Positions 17,542-26,913 of a DNA stretch of 64,000 bases are shown piece after piece. Made by a program: the position numbers and the translations under genes. Positions within the stretch are counted from its first letter, which is position 1. Each line of letters opens with the position of its first letter. The stretch is from the NCBI RefSeq assembly GCF_000429785.1, contig NZ_AUCN01000021.1, positions 28,526 to 92,525 on the forward strand, read 5' to 3'. Origin of the DNA: Chitinibacter tainanensis DSM 15459 (lineage in GTDB: Bacteria > Pseudomonadota > Gammaproteobacteria > Burkholderiales > Chitinibacteraceae). Below the pieces are notes generated by a model. It saw only the letters and a list, made by a program, of their open reading frames with translations, was not told the DNA's origin and ran no database searches.

Positions 17542-20007
17542 ATGGATAGGAATGAACTCTTAACCGCTACGCGCGCGGCTTTTTTACGCGCCTACGGTTT
17601 ACTCTTGCCCGATATGCTGACGCAAACGGCCGATGCGCTGTTTATCAAAGCGGATCGCGCTACCAGTTTGAGCGAACAGCGCAAAATGCTCGACGCCCGC
17701 GCCGCAGTGATGACGCGTGAGGCGGGATGGAAAATCGAGCTGGCCGATGGGCTGGAGCAATTGCTGAACCGCAGTTTTCAAACGGCCTACAGCACTTTCC
17801 GACCATCCTTTAGCGCCTCGTTTGCCAGTGCCAGTTTGTCGCTGGTGGATGCGGGCGAATTTGATGGTGAGCTCAAAATCGATGAACTCACCACCCGCCT
17901 GCGCAACGCGGCCGAAGAGCAGCTGCGCGATCTGAATATCCGCATGGCCATCCTGTTTGGGCAGGATGACATCAATGAGCGTGAAAACCCGTTCCGCCCC
18001 TATTTATTATCCCGCTCGCTCACTCGCGCGCTGGAGCAATTACACATTGAGCCCGAATTACAAGAGCCACTGTGCGATACCATTGCCGAGCAACTGCTAA
18101 AGCATGTGGCAGAACTTTACGCCGGGCTCAATGAGCTGCTGGCGGCACATGGTATTGCCGCGCAACTGCAACTCAAAGTGCGCCAGCTACCCGATCCGCA
18201 GCAGATGCGGCATATGACGAATGCCGATCTACAGGCTGATGCCGCACCACGGCTCGATCATGGCACCGAGGTCGACACCAGCCAAGCCAATGGCTTTGCC
18301 AGTGGGCCTGTTTCGCAAATGGATGGCAGCTATTTGCCACCCAACGAATCGGCACCGGTGCAAACCGGGGCGTGGGCCAGTGCCCGGCTGGAGCAATGGT
18401 CGGACATGATGCGCCAGCACGCTCTGTATCCGCATGAAGAGCCGGCCTATTCACCCGGCCAAGATCTGGCGGCGCAAGCTGGCCGGGTGGTGGCGGGCTG
18501 GTTAGGCTCGGTGCGACAAATCGGTAGTTCGATTCGGCAGCTGCTGGCAGGACATATGCCAATGCAGCAAGGCCGACAGGTGGTCAGTGCCACGCTGGAT
18601 TCGGCAATTAGCCAGCTGCGGCATGGCCAAGCCGAAGAGGCGCCGCTGGATGCGCAGGGTCAGGTGCGCAACCTGATTCTGGAACAACGTACTGAGCTCA
18701 CCGAAGCCACCCAAGACATCAATGAACAGATGATTATTGATGTGGTGGGGATGCTGTTTGAGTTTATCTTGCGCGACAGCCAAGTGCCGGCCGAAATCCG
18801 CGCCCAGCTGGGGCGCTTGCAATGGCTGGTGCTGAAAACGGCGCTGCAAGACCCGGCGCTGTTTTCGCAAAAACACCATCCGGCCCGCTTGCTCGTCAAT
18901 CGCATTGGCTCGATTGCTCAGGGCTTGCAGCAGCTCGACCCCAAAGCCGAGCGGATTACCGGCGAAATTCGTCGCATTATCGAAGCACTGCTGGGCAACG
19001 ATGATGAAAGCGTTGAGCTATTTGCGCGCATGCTGGATGAGCTGGATCTATTCATCGCCCGCGAATTGCGTGCGCTGGACGATGCCGCCCAACGCGCCAG
19101 CCAAGCGATTGAAAACGCCGAAAGCCGCACCCTGCGCTACGCCCGTATCACCGCGCAAACCGCGCAAGCGCTGGCACCCTTTACCCTTGATGCGCTATTG
19201 CAGGATTTTCTGATCAATCTGTGGCCGTATGCGATCGAGCATGCGGAGCGCACCGATGAAGTGCAAGCATTGCGCTTTCGGATTTTTGTGCCGGAATTAC
19301 TCTGGAGCATCGCGCCGAAAATCGAGCGCGAAGACCGACAGCAATTGCTAGGCATGATTCCGCGGCTGATTGGCGTTTTGAGTGAAGGCTTAAAACTCAC
19401 CCCGTGGTCGGCTGCGCAGCAACAAAGCTTTAAAAGCTATCTGATCGATGCCCATCGCGCCGCGATTGCCGGCACTTTAAGCACCGCGCTGGAAGTGCCC
19501 TCGATGGCGCAGTTGCGCGCGCAGATGGCCGACTACATCAGCGAGCAGGCAAAAGACCCGCAAGACGCAGCGCCGAGCCAAGAGCTGGAACAGGTGAATC
19601 CGGTCTTGCTCGATCAGGCCATTGCCGAGCTGAAAGCCGAAATCGGCTTTATGGATCAGGCGGCCGAAGCTGCGCTGGCCTCGGTAGTGCAGGGTACTGT
19701 TGCGGCCAACGAGCCGGAAGAGCTGAGCAACGAAGCGCTATTTGCCCGCCTGCGGGATGGGGTGCCGCTGGAAATCAATCTAACCGGGCAGCTGCGCCCT
19801 GCCCAGCTGTGCTGGATGAGCCCGAACGAAACCCGCTTGCTATTGCGCTTGGGCGATGACGCGCCGCCATCGATTCTGGGCGTGAATGTGTTTAAGCGTC
19901 TGCTCAAAACGGGCCGGGCCCGCTGGCTGGAGCAAGCGCCGCTGTTCGAGCGCGCGATGGAATCACTGCTCAATACCGCCGATGCACTCGATCGGCAGGC
20001 CGCCTAA
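17542..20007 (+). CDS. DUF1631 family protein
   Basis: An 821-residue protein of the DUF1631 family, found mainly in beta- and gammaproteobacteria and of unknown function. It has no signal peptide or membrane helices. It is strongly helical: residues about 1-220 form the conserved N-terminal part, 235-300 a variable, Gly/Ser/Asp-rich linker, 300-700 a helical core. The C-terminal 80 residues carry a beta-rich block (R-D-G-V-P-L-E-I-N-L, then R-P-A-Q-L-C-W-M-S-P) that resembles a PilZ-like barrel, although the RxxxR and DxSxxG signature of c-di-GMP binding is not evident. It is monocistronic between fabF and the convergent lipocalin gene. Confidence 0.88.
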   Translation: MDRNELLTATRAAFLRAYGLLLPDMLTQTADALFIKADRATSLSEQRKMLDARAAVMTREAGWKIELADGLEQLLNRSFQTAYSTFRPSFSASFASASLSLVDAGEFDGELKIDELTTRLRNAAEEQLRDLNIRMAILFGQDDINERENPFRPYLLSRSLTRALEQLHIEPELQEPLCDTIAEQLLKHVAELYAGLNELLAAHGIAAQLQLKVRQLPDPQQMRHMTNADLQADAAPRLDHGTEVDTSQANGFASGPVSQMDGSYLPPNESAPVQTGAWASARLEQWSDMMRQHALYPHEEPAYSPGQDLAAQAGRVVAGWLGSVRQIGSSIRQLLAGHMPMQQGRQVVSATLDSAISQLRHGQAEEAPLDAQGQVRNLILEQRTELTEATQDINEQMIIDVVGMLFEFILRDSQVPAEIRAQLGRLQWLVLKTALQDPALFSQKHHPARLLVNRIGSIAQGLQQLDPKAERITGEIRRIIEALLGNDDESVELFARMLDELDLFIARELRALDDAAQRASQAIENAESRTLRYARITAQTAQALAPFTLDALLQDFLINLWPYAIEHAERTDEVQALRFRIFVPELLWSIAPKIEREDRQQLLGMIPRLIGVLSEGLKLTPWSAAQQQSFKSYLIDAHRAAIAGTLSTALEVPSMAQLRAQMADYISEQAKDPQDAAPSQELEQVNPVLLDQAIAELKAEIGFMDQAAEAALASVVQGTVAANEPEELSNEALFARLRDGVPLEINLTGQLRPAQLCWMSPNETRLLLRLGDDAPPSILGVNVFKRLLKTGRARWLEQAPLFERAMESLLNTADALDRQAA

Positions 20008-20037
20008 GGCGGCCAGCTAGGGCGATCAACTCGCTGG

Positions 20038-20085
20038 GTGAGCAATACACTGGGTAGTGTATTGCTCACAGATCCTTTTATTTTG
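20038..20085 (+). terminator. Perfect 14-bp hairpin between convergent genes
   Basis: The arms gtgagcaatacact and agtgtattgctcac flank a gggt loop (20038-20069), followed by a T-rich stretch ending TTTTATTTTG. It lies between the stop of the DUF1631 gene and the end of the lipocalin gene. The arms share gcaatac / gtattgc with the 49-base palindromes. Confidence 0.75.
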
Positions 20086-20620
20086 TACCCTCGGTGGCTA
20101 TACCCTTAGTTTGTGGGGTGTAGCTTAATTCGCGTAAATCATAGCCTTGGCTCACCGCGATCTGTTGCGCAGCTTGCAGATCGGCTTCGCTCAGTTGCGG
20201 GGTGCGGGCCAAGATCCACAAGTATTTACGCGAGGGCTGCCCCACCACCGCCCAGCGATAATCATTCGCCAAGCCAATCACCCAATAGTCGGCCTTAAAT
20301 GGCCAGAAAAAACTGACCTCCAGCTGGGCATTTTGGCTGCCGGGCACCACGGTGGCGCGGCCGGTGGCATCGATTTCGCTGCCGTCTTCTTTGCGGCAAC
20401 GATTGACCACCTTGATCGAGCCATCGGGGTTTAAGCTGTAATTGGCCGTGGTGTTGCTCATGCATTGGCGCTGAAAAAACATCGGCAGTTTGGCAATTTC
20501 ATACCACTGGCCTGCGTAGCGCTCGAGTGCCAATTGCGGCACGCTGCGCACCGGCGCGGGCTCGGCGGCCCAGAGGCTTGGGGCGAGCAGGCAGGCGAAA
20601 AGGGCGAATCTGAGTGGCAT
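20078..20620 (-). CDS. blc: Lipocalin family protein (Blc-like)
   Basis: A 180-residue exported lipocalin. The ATG at 20620 has GGAG six bases upstream, and translation from it gives a clean signal peptide (about residues 1-20, ending S-L-W-A-A). There is no lipobox cysteine after the hydrophobic core, so unlike E. coli Blc it is probably a soluble periplasmic protein. The lipocalin signature Y-A-G-Q-W-Y-E-I-A-K-L-P, the C-x-S-N-T-T-A-N-Y-S block and Y-W-V-I-G-L are conserved. Blc-type lipocalins bind lysophospholipids or other membrane lipids; the ligand here is unknown. It is divergent from pabB. Confidence 0.9.
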   Translation of the reverse strand: MPLRFALFACLLAPSLWAAEPAPVRSVPQLALERYAGQWYEIAKLPMFFQRQCMSNTTANYSLNPDGSIKVVNRCRKEDGSEIDATGRATVVPGSQNAQLEVSFFWPFKADYWVIGLANDYRWAVVGQPSRKYLWILARTPQLSEADLQAAQQIAVSQGYDLRELSYTPQTKGIATEGTK

Positions 20621-20759
20621 CGGGCGCTCCAGAGTTAGCACAGATGATGGGAGTGTGGTGGCGAGCGGGCGCTTTCGCAAGCCCCTAGCGCATGCCTTGG
20701 GCGCAGGTTACGCTGTTGCCGCGCGGAAGATCCGTATCGTCCGCGCGCCGCTTTGCCAT

Positions 20760-20772
20760 TACAATGCGCGCA
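20760..20772 (+). promoter_or_regulatory. -10 element directly before pabB; possible leaderless start
   Basis: TACAAT (20760-20765) ends six bases before the pabB ATG at 20772, so a transcript from it would begin at or next to the A of the start codon. No Shine-Dalgarno sequence precedes the ATG. The -35 region is poor. Confidence 0.4.
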
Positions 20773-22088
20773 TGCACGCTGTTTACACTTCCCCTCTTGA
20801 TCAGGTGCCCGATTTGCAGGCGCTGGTGGCCAGCCACCCGCAGGCGTTTCCGGCTATTTTGCAATCAGCCCGCACCCAGGGCTGGGATATTCTGCCGGCT
20901 TTACCGCAAAGCCAGCGGCTGTATGCCGCCGATGAAGGCGCCCAGCTGGTGGCCGACTTGGCGGCCTTGCCAATCGCGCCCGTGGAGCCAAGCCCATGGC
21001 CGTTTCATGGTGGCTGGTTGCTCTACGCCGGCTATGAATTACTGGAAACCTTCGAGCCGAGCGTGCCCACGCGTGAGTACGCCAGCGCCGGCGAGGCATT
21101 TGCCGCCACGCCATTGGGCGCCTTGCTGCGTTGCCCGGCGGCGGTGTTGATCGAGCGGGAAACTCAGCGCGCTACGCTGATCGCCGAAACACCCGAACAA
21201 TTAACGCAGTTGCAGGCCTTGCTCGCCAGCGCTCAGGCCTGGCAAGCCCAGCCTTTACAGATTGCCGCAATTAGCGAAGACGCGCCCGAGGCGTTTATCT
21301 GCGGTGCCGAGCGGGCCAAGCAATATATCTATGACGGCGATGTGTTTCAGGTGAACCTCTCGCGCGGCTGGGATGTTACGCTGGCCGCCGGTGCGCCGCT
21401 GGATGTGTTTGCGCATTTGCGTGTGGCCAATCCGGCGCCGTTTTCGGCGTATTTGAATTTAGGCACGACGCAGATTGTTAGCAGCTCGCCCGAGCGGCTG
21501 GTGAGTGTGCGCGACGGCGTGGTGCAAACGCGACCCATTGCCGGCACCTTTGCCCGCTCGCCCGATCCGCAGGAAGACGCGCGGCTGAAAGAGAAACTCC
21601 TTAATACCCCCAAAGAGCGTGCCGAGCACATTATGCTGGTGGATCTGGAACGCAATGATCTGGGGCGGATCGCCGTACCTGGCAGCGTGAAAGTCGATGA
21701 GCTGATGGCCGTCGAGACGTATGCCTTTGTGCACCATATCGAATCTAATATCCGGGCCTATACCCGGGCGGGTATAACTGCGGCAGATGTTTTGCGCGCG
21801 CTGTTTCCCGGCGGCACGATTACCGGCTGCCCCAAAGTGCGCTGCATGCAGATTATTCGCGAGCTGGAAGATCGGCCGCGGCTGGGCTACACCGGCTCGC
21901 TGGGCTATATCAATCGCGATGGCAGTATGGATTTGAATATCCTGATCCGTACCTTTATCCAGCGCGGCCAGCAGTTATATTTCCGCTGTGGCGCCGGCAT
22001 TGTGGCGGATTCCGATCCGCAGCGCGAATTACTGGAAACCCGCCACAAAGCGCGCGGGCTATTACGCGCCTTGGGCGTTGAAGGATAA
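20772..22088 (+). CDS. pabB: Aminodeoxychorismate synthase component I
   Basis: A 438-residue chorismate-using enzyme making 4-amino-4-deoxychorismate for p-aminobenzoate and folate. The chorismate-binding C-terminal domain shows F-Q-V-N-L-S-R, S-S-S-P-E-R-L, R-A-E-H-I-M-L-V-D-L-E-R-N-D-L-G-R, F-P-G-G-T-I-T-G-C-P-K and G-A-G-I-V-A-D-S-D-P. The active-site block reads P-I-A-G-T with A257 where E. coli PabB has the nucleophilic lysine (PIKGT). Sequence alone therefore leaves TrpE-like anthranilate synthase possible, but the pabC gene immediately downstream supports ADC synthase. No pabA glutaminase lies in the window. Confidence 0.85.
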   Translation: MHAVYTSPLDQVPDLQALVASHPQAFPAILQSARTQGWDILPALPQSQRLYAADEGAQLVADLAALPIAPVEPSPWPFHGGWLLYAGYELLETFEPSVPTREYASAGEAFAATPLGALLRCPAAVLIERETQRATLIAETPEQLTQLQALLASAQAWQAQPLQIAAISEDAPEAFICGAERAKQYIYDGDVFQVNLSRGWDVTLAAGAPLDVFAHLRVANPAPFSAYLNLGTTQIVSSSPERLVSVRDGVVQTRPIAGTFARSPDPQEDARLKEKLLNTPKERAEHIMLVDLERNDLGRIAVPGSVKVDELMAVETYAFVHHIESNIRAYTRAGITAADVLRALFPGGTITGCPKVRCMQIIRELEDRPRLGYTGSLGYINRDGSMDLNILIRTFIQRGQQLYFRCGAGIVADSDPQRELLETRHKARGLLRALGVEG

Positions 22089-22092
22089 AACC

Positions 22093-22911
22093 ATGCTGCG
22101 GCGTTTGCTCAATGGCCAGCCAGCCGAGCACATTCATCTGGCCGATCGCGGCCTGCAATATGGCGACGGCGTTTTTCGCACTATTAAAGTCGTAGCAGGC
22201 CAACCCTGCTGGTGGGCCGAGCAGATGGCCAAGCTGGCGGCCGATGCGGCTTGCCTTGGGATTGCATGCCCGCCCGCGTCTTTGCTGCGCGCAGAGTTGC
22301 AGCAATTACTAGCCGAGGGCCCGCAAGACGCAACCGCGAAAATTATCCTCACCCGTGGCGAGAGCGCCCGTGGCTATGCCGCGCCCGCGGATTTAACCCC
22401 GAACCGGATTGTTCAGCTCGGCCCTTTGCCGAGCTACCCAGCTGAATACGCGCAGGTTGGCGTGGCGGTGCGCAGTTGCACCACTCGCGCCAGCTGGCAG
22501 CCAGCCTTGGCTGGCATCAAACACCTGAATCGGCTTGAGAGTGTGCTGGCCCGCCGCGAATGGCAGGATCCGGCCATTTACGAAGGCTTGCTCTTTGATC
22601 GCGAAGACTTGCTCATCGAAGGGGTGATGAGCAATGTGTGGGTGCTGCTGGATGGCGTGCTGTGCACCCCGCGCTTAGATAGCGCCGGGGTCGCCGGCGT
22701 GGCGCGGGCGCAAAGCTGGCGCGCTGCAACTGAGCTGGGCTGGCCGGTGAGTGAGCGCCCGATTTCGCGCGCCGAGCTGGCCGGCCTGCAAGGGCTGTGG
22801 CTGTGTAATTCGCTATCGGGTTTATTGCCGGTGGCAAGCTGGGATGGCCAGCCTTTGCCGCGGCCAGCGCTCACCGCTGAGTGGCAGGCGGCTCTGGCGC
22901 GTTTGCCCTAA
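22093..22911 (+). CDS. pabC: Aminodeoxychorismate lyase
   Basis: A 272-residue fold-type IV PLP enzyme that releases pyruvate from aminodeoxychorismate to give p-aminobenzoate. The start D-R-G-L-Q-Y-G-D-G-V-F is the family opening. The PLP lysine lies in L-A-G-I-K-H-L-N-R-L-E, and E-G-V-M-S-N-V-W is the conserved glutamate block. The ATG at 22093 sits four bases after the pabB stop with AAGGA overlapping that stop, so the two genes are probably coupled. A D-amino-acid or branched-chain aminotransferase is the alternative, but the context argues for PabC. Confidence 0.9.
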   Translation: MLRRLLNGQPAEHIHLADRGLQYGDGVFRTIKVVAGQPCWWAEQMAKLAADAACLGIACPPASLLRAELQQLLAEGPQDATAKIILTRGESARGYAAPADLTPNRIVQLGPLPSYPAEYAQVGVAVRSCTTRASWQPALAGIKHLNRLESVLARREWQDPAIYEGLLFDREDLLIEGVMSNVWVLLDGVLCTPRLDSAGVAGVARAQSWRAATELGWPVSERPISRAELAGLQGLWLCNSLSGLLPVASWDGQPLPRPALTAEWQAALARLP

Positions 22912-22993
22912 GTACAGCCCGGCGCAGGGCGGGGCGAAGTGCCTGCCAAATTCGCGTATTATTTAATTCTATTTTTTGCCGGAGTTGCCCCGC

Positions 22994-23254
22994 ATGTTGC
23001 TGCGTCGTCTGTGTCTGTCTTTACTGTGCCTGAGCGCGTTCGCGCAGGCCAATTCGACACCACAATATTATCAGGCCGATCCGGCCAAGCTGGCGGCGCT
23101 CGAAGCGCAACGCTGCGCCAAGCTCGCGAAGGAAGATGAGCTGATTACCCGGCGTTTAACCGGTAAAGCCAATAACAAATCCTACGATATCCAGAAGATG
23201 CAGCAGCGCCAGCAGGTGGTGCGGGCCGATTTTGCGAAATATTGCCAAAAATAA
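22994..23254 (+). CDS. Small exported protein, function unknown
   Basis: An 86-residue protein, not recognised. Residues 1-20 form a signal peptide (M-L-L-R-R then a Leu-rich core ending A-F-A-Q-A). The mature part of about 66 residues is charged and probably helical, with two cysteines (in Q-R-C-A-K-L and K-Y-C-Q-K) that could form a disulfide in the periplasm. GGAG lies nine bases before the ATG at 22994; an upstream in-frame TTG has no ribosome site. It follows pabC by 82 bases, and its own AT-rich promoter region is possible. Confidence 0.65.
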   Translation: MLLRRLCLSLLCLSAFAQANSTPQYYQADPAKLAALEAQRCAKLAKEDELITRRLTGKANNKSYDIQKMQQRQQVVRADFAKYCQK

Positions 23255-23831
23255 GCGCTCAGTTTCGCCGGGTGTGAGCGCGCTCACTGCGGGTGATCGG
23301 CTGTTTTTACCCATTTTTGCCTAAAAAATAAGCAAAAAATCGCTGTTTTGCCTAGGCGAAAGGTCTTTTTTTCGCGCTCGTACATTTTTTTACCGAAAAA
23401 AAGCTCCCTGACAGCCCTGTCAAGGAGCTACCGTTTGTCGGTCTTGCAAGCGTAAATGCGCCGGCTTGGCAAGTCGTAAAATGCTTACATCATGTAAGTG
23501 AGGCTGACTTTTCGCGCAGTTTCCGTCAGCAAAGCCAGCAATCACCAGTTTGGCTAGCAATCTTCGCCCTTGCCGTTGTCATTCACGCTCACCGCCGCCC
23601 AAGCTGCAGGTCGCTGCGCTTTCCGTCTTGCTGTCCAGGCTGACAATAAATAATTACAAGAAATTTGCTTTTGCTTTCTTATTTATTTCTCTGATTTTGA
23701 TTTTGTCTTGCTTTTTGCCGGTAGGAAAACTGGCTTTATTAGCCAATGGTAATGTTTGGCAGGGATTTTTGTTTGTATTTTCAAGGGCATGCAGGCAAAA
23801 TCCGTCCGTTCGAATTTAGCGAAGGGAAGGC
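23255..23831. other. Long gene-free region upstream of mltF
   Basis: No convincing coding sequence is present in 577 bases. The first part (23290-23400) has several A and T runs. A terminator-shaped hairpin at 23402-23429 points to the minus strand. A short palindrome (cttacat / atgtaag) lies near 23483-23497. The last 190 bases are AT-rich and probably hold the mltF promoter. Confidence 0.6.
23391..23429 (-). terminator. Minus-strand terminator without an upstream minus-strand gene
   Basis: The 12-bp stem agctccctgaca / tgtcaaggagct (one mismatch, gccc loop) is followed on the minus strand by TTTTTTT and then cggtaaaaaaa. On the plus strand it has no T tract. No annotated gene reads into it from the right. 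Confidence 0.65.
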
Positions 23832-25313
23832 ATGAAGCGGTTTTTGCTAGCACTGTCCACATTGTTACTGTTTGGTTGCGGGGAGATGGAACAAGCTCCG
23901 GCGCAGCGCGCATTGTCGTGGGCAGACTCGAAAGAACTCATCGTGCTGGTGCAAAACGGCCCGACGTCACTGTATGTGAACGCCGAGGGTAACTATGCCG
24001 GTCTGGAATACGACCTGATTTCCAAATTTGCCGAACGCAACGCGCTGAAAGTGCGTTTCCAGGTCAGCAGCAGCTACAGCGATATGCTGGCGCGCCTGCA
24101 GCGCCGTGAGGCGCATCTGGCCGTGGGTGGCCCACTGGATCAGGTTTCTGGCCTGATTTATGGCACGCCTTATCAGGACGTGGAAGCGCGGCTGGTGTTC
24201 AGCGGTAAAACCAGCGAAGAAACCGCACTGAAAGCGATCAAGGAAGGCTTGGCGACGCTCAGCACCTTGCCGCAGTATGTGCCGGCACTGGAAAAGCTGA
24301 AGCAAACGGCCCCAGCCCTGCATTGGGAAGTGGTGGGCGCGGGCGAGAGCGAAGCGCTGATCGAACAAGTGGCGCAAGGCAAGCTGGAATTCGCGCTCGT
24401 GGATTCGCATGCGGCCGAAGTCGCGCAAAACTACTACCCGAATATCATGACCTCCAGCCAGATTGCCAGCCGGCAACAGCTGGCGTGGGTGATGCCGGAG
24501 CAAGATACCGAGCTGCAGGCCAAGATTAGCGAGTTTTTCCAGACGCAATTGGCCGATGGCTCGCTGCGGCGTCTGCTGGATCGTTACTACGGGCACGTAA
24601 ATCGCGTAGATCAGCTCGATGCGCTGGCCTATCTGGGGCGCATTCAAAACACGCTGCCCCGCTATAAAAAATGGTTTAAAGAAGCCGAAGCCACCACCGG
24701 GCTGGATTGGCGCCTGATCGCGGCGCTGTCGTACCAAGAGTCGCACTGGAACCCTGAAGCGGTCTCGCCCACCGGCGTACGCGGCATCATGATGCTGACC
24801 AATGAAACTGCGCAGCGCATGAATGTCGATCGCACCAATGCCTATCAGAGCATTATTGGCGGCGCCAAATATATTCAGCTCTTGAAAGACACCCTGGCTG
24901 ATCGCGCGCCCGAGCCTGATCGCACGTGGCTGGCGCTGGCCGCCTACAACATCGGCATGGGCCATCTGATTGATGCGCGCACGCTGGCGGTGCGGATGAA
25001 GAAAGACCCCAACAGCTGGGCGGATGTGAAATCGGTACTGCCGCTGCTGCGCAAGCCCGAATACTTCAGCACGCTGAAATATGGCTACGCCCGCGGTGGC
25101 GAGCCGGTGATCTTTGTGGAAAGCCTGCAATCGTATTACGACATCCTCGCGCGCTTTGAAGCGCCGAGCAAAACCGTGCTGCCCGTGGTCTCGGAAACCG
25201 TGGTGGTGCTGAATCCAGAAAACCTGCCGCTGGAAATTAACAGTACACTCAAGCCCAATCGCCCCGAGCGCTTGGCGATGGCTGGGAATGACATGCAGAG
25301 TATTGTGCGCTAA
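23832..25313 (+). CDS. mltF: Membrane-bound lytic murein transglycosylase F
   Basis: A 493-residue lipoprotein. The signal peptide ends in the lipobox L-F-G-C (C16), so the mature protein is anchored in the outer membrane. Residues about 30-265 form a type 3 solute-binding-like regulatory domain. Residues about 285-420 form the SLT domain, with the catalytic glutamate in [11 protein letters not shown] and the following [12 protein letters not shown] block. It cleaves peptidoglycan to 1,6-anhydro-muropeptides, which in turn feed NagZ-type enzymes such as those at 27.5 and 50.3 kb. GAAGGGAAGG precedes the ATG. Confidence 0.95.
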   Translation: MKRFLLALSTLLLFGCGEMEQAPAQRALSWADSKELIVLVQNGPTSLYVNAEGNYAGLEYDLISKFAERNALKVRFQVSSSYSDMLARLQRREAHLAVGGPLDQVSGLIYGTPYQDVEARLVFSGKTSEETALKAIKEGLATLSTLPQYVPALEKLKQTAPALHWEVVGAGESEALIEQVAQGKLEFALVDSHAAEVAQNYYPNIMTSSQIASRQQLAWVMPEQDTELQAKISEFFQTQLADGSLRRLLDRYYGHVNRVDQLDALAYLGRIQNTLPRYKKWFKEAEATTGLDWRLIAALSYQESHWNPEAVSPTGVRGIMMLTNETAQRMNVDRTNAYQSIIGGAKYIQLLKDTLADRAPEPDRTWLALAAYNIGMGHLIDARTLAVRMKKDPNSWADVKSVLPLLRKPEYFSTLKYGYARGGEPVIFVESLQSYYDILARFEAPSKTVLPVVSETVVVLNPENLPLEINSTLKPNRPERLAMAGNDMQSIVR

Positions 25314-25335
25314 GCCAATCAATATATAGTCTAGA

Positions 25336-25370
25336 GGGCGATACATCCTGGGTGTATCGCCCTTTGTTTT
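25336..25370 (+). terminator. Intrinsic terminator after mltF
   Basis: The stem gggcgataca / tgtatcgccc surrounds a tcctggg loop (25336-25362) and is followed by TTTGTTTT. It resembles the other gatac-containing palindromes in the window. Confidence 0.75.
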
Positions 25371-25438
25371 GGCAGGTGGCGGCGAGCACGCGCTTTTGCA
25401 TTACAATAGCGCCTTTGGAATTTGCCGGATTAGTCGCC

Positions 25439-26827
25439 ATGACCGTTCGTACCCGTTTCGCGCCATCTCCTACAGGCCTGCTGCATATTGGTGGTGTGCG
25501 TACCGCTTTGTTCTCGTGGGCGTATGCCAAAAAACACGGTGGCCAGTTTGTGCTGCGGATCGAAGACACGGATCTGGAGCGCTCCACCCCTGAATCAGTC
25601 GCCGCCATTCTCGATGGCATGCACTGGGTGGGCTTGGGCTACGACGAAGGCCCGTTCTACCAAATGCAGCGCATGGAGCGCTACAAAGAAGTCATCGCGC
25701 AATTGCTTGCCAATGGTACTGCCTATTACTGCTATTGCAGCAAGGAAGAGCTGGAAGCCCAGCGCGCCGCGGCGGAAGCGAAAGGCGAAAAGCCCCGCTA
25801 CGATCGCACTTGGCGTCCCGAAGCGGGCAAAACGCTGCCCGCTATCCCTGCCGATATCAAACCCGTAGTGCGTTTCAAAACGCCCATCGGTGGCTCGGTG
25901 GTGTGGGAAGACCAAGTCAAAGGCCGCATCGAAATCAGCCACGACGAGCTGGATGATCTGATTATCGCTCGCCCGGATGGCACGCCCACCTACAACTTCT
26001 GTGTGGTGGTGGACGACGCCGATATGCGCATCAGCCATGTGATTCGTGGCGACGACCACGTCAACAACACCCCGCGCCAGATCGTGATCTATGAAGCGAT
26101 GGGGGCCGCCGTGCCGGTGTTTGCCCATCTGCCAATGATTCATAACGATCAGGGCGTGAAGCTCTCAAAACGTCGGGATGCCGTGTCGGTGGTGGATTAC
26201 GACAGCCAGGGTATCTTGCCCGAAGCGCTGCTCAATTATCTGGCCCGCCTGGGCTGGGGCCATGGCGATGACGAAGTATTCTCGATGGCGCAGTTTGTCG
26301 AGTGGTTTGATCTGCAAGACGTGAGCGGCAGCCCTAGCCGGATGGACCGCGACAAGCTGCTGTGGATCAATGCCCAATACATCAAGGCCGCCGATCCAGC
26401 CAAACTGGCCGCGCGCGTGGCCGGTTTCCTGGCCGACAAGGGCATTGCCACCGAGGGCGGCCCAGCGCTGGCCGAGGTATGCGCGCTGCTGAAAGATCGC
26501 AGCCAAACCTTGGTCGAGATGGCCGAGCAGGCAGTGTATTTCTATCAGGCCTTGACGCCCACCGCCGAGATCGTGGAAAAACATCTCGACCCCGAGTCGG
26601 AAGAGCGCCTGAAAGTATTTGCCGCTGAAGCTGCGCAATTGGCGAGCTGGGATGCGGCGACGCTGGGGGCGTTTATCAAAGACTTCGTCAAAGCCCAAGG
26701 CGTGAAAATGCCGCAAGTGGGTATGCCACTGCGCGCCAAAGTGTGCGGCATTACCAATACGCCATCGGTGGATGCTGTGCTGGCGCTGATTGGTCGCGAC
26801 GAAGTGTTGCGCCGTCTGGCGGCCTAA
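25439..26827 (+). CDS. gltX: Glutamate--tRNA ligase
   Basis: A 462-residue class I aminoacyl-tRNA synthetase charging tRNA-Glu. The HIGH-type motif is [11 protein letters not shown] and the KMSKS-type loop is V-K-L-S-K-R-R-D-A. The C-terminal third is the helical anticodon-binding domain. The start at 25439 matches the family opening [10 protein letters not shown] cattacaat -10-like box lies about 32 bases upstream. Length is normal for a discriminating or single-copy GluRS; whether tRNA-Gln is also charged cannot be judged here. Confidence 0.97.
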   Translation: MTVRTRFAPSPTGLLHIGGVRTALFSWAYAKKHGGQFVLRIEDTDLERSTPESVAAILDGMHWVGLGYDEGPFYQMQRMERYKEVIAQLLANGTAYYCYCSKEELEAQRAAAEAKGEKPRYDRTWRPEAGKTLPAIPADIKPVVRFKTPIGGSVVWEDQVKGRIEISHDELDDLIIARPDGTPTYNFCVVVDDADMRISHVIRGDDHVNNTPRQIVIYEAMGAAVPVFAHLPMIHNDQGVKLSKRRDAVSVVDYDSQGILPEALLNYLARLGWGHGDDEVFSMAQFVEWFDLQDVSGSPSRMDRDKLLWINAQYIKAADPAKLAARVAGFLADKGIATEGGPALAEVCALLKDRSQTLVEMAEQAVYFYQALTPTAEIVEKHLDPESEERLKVFAAEAAQLASWDAATLGAFIKDFVKAQGVKMPQVGMPLRAKVCGITNTPSVDAVLALIGRDEVLRRLAA

Positions 26828-26864
26828 GCGGCGGCTCACCTTGGTGTGAGCATTAGCAGAACTC

Positions 26865-26899
26865 AGGGCAGCAGGCGCCAAGCGCGGCTGCCCTTTTTT
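26865..26899 (+). terminator. Intrinsic terminator after gltX
   Basis: The outer stem agggcagc / gctgccct encloses an inner gcgccaagcgc hairpin and runs into TTTTTT. Confidence 0.85.
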
Positions 26900-26913
26900 A
26901 CGGGTAAGCACAG

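Noticed and set aside
23967..25346. Long open frame (about 459 codons) on the minus strand opposite mltF
   Set aside because: mltF on the plus strand has a lipobox, SLT catalytic motif and ribosome site; the antisense frame has biased, His/Arg-rich composition typical of a shadow frame.
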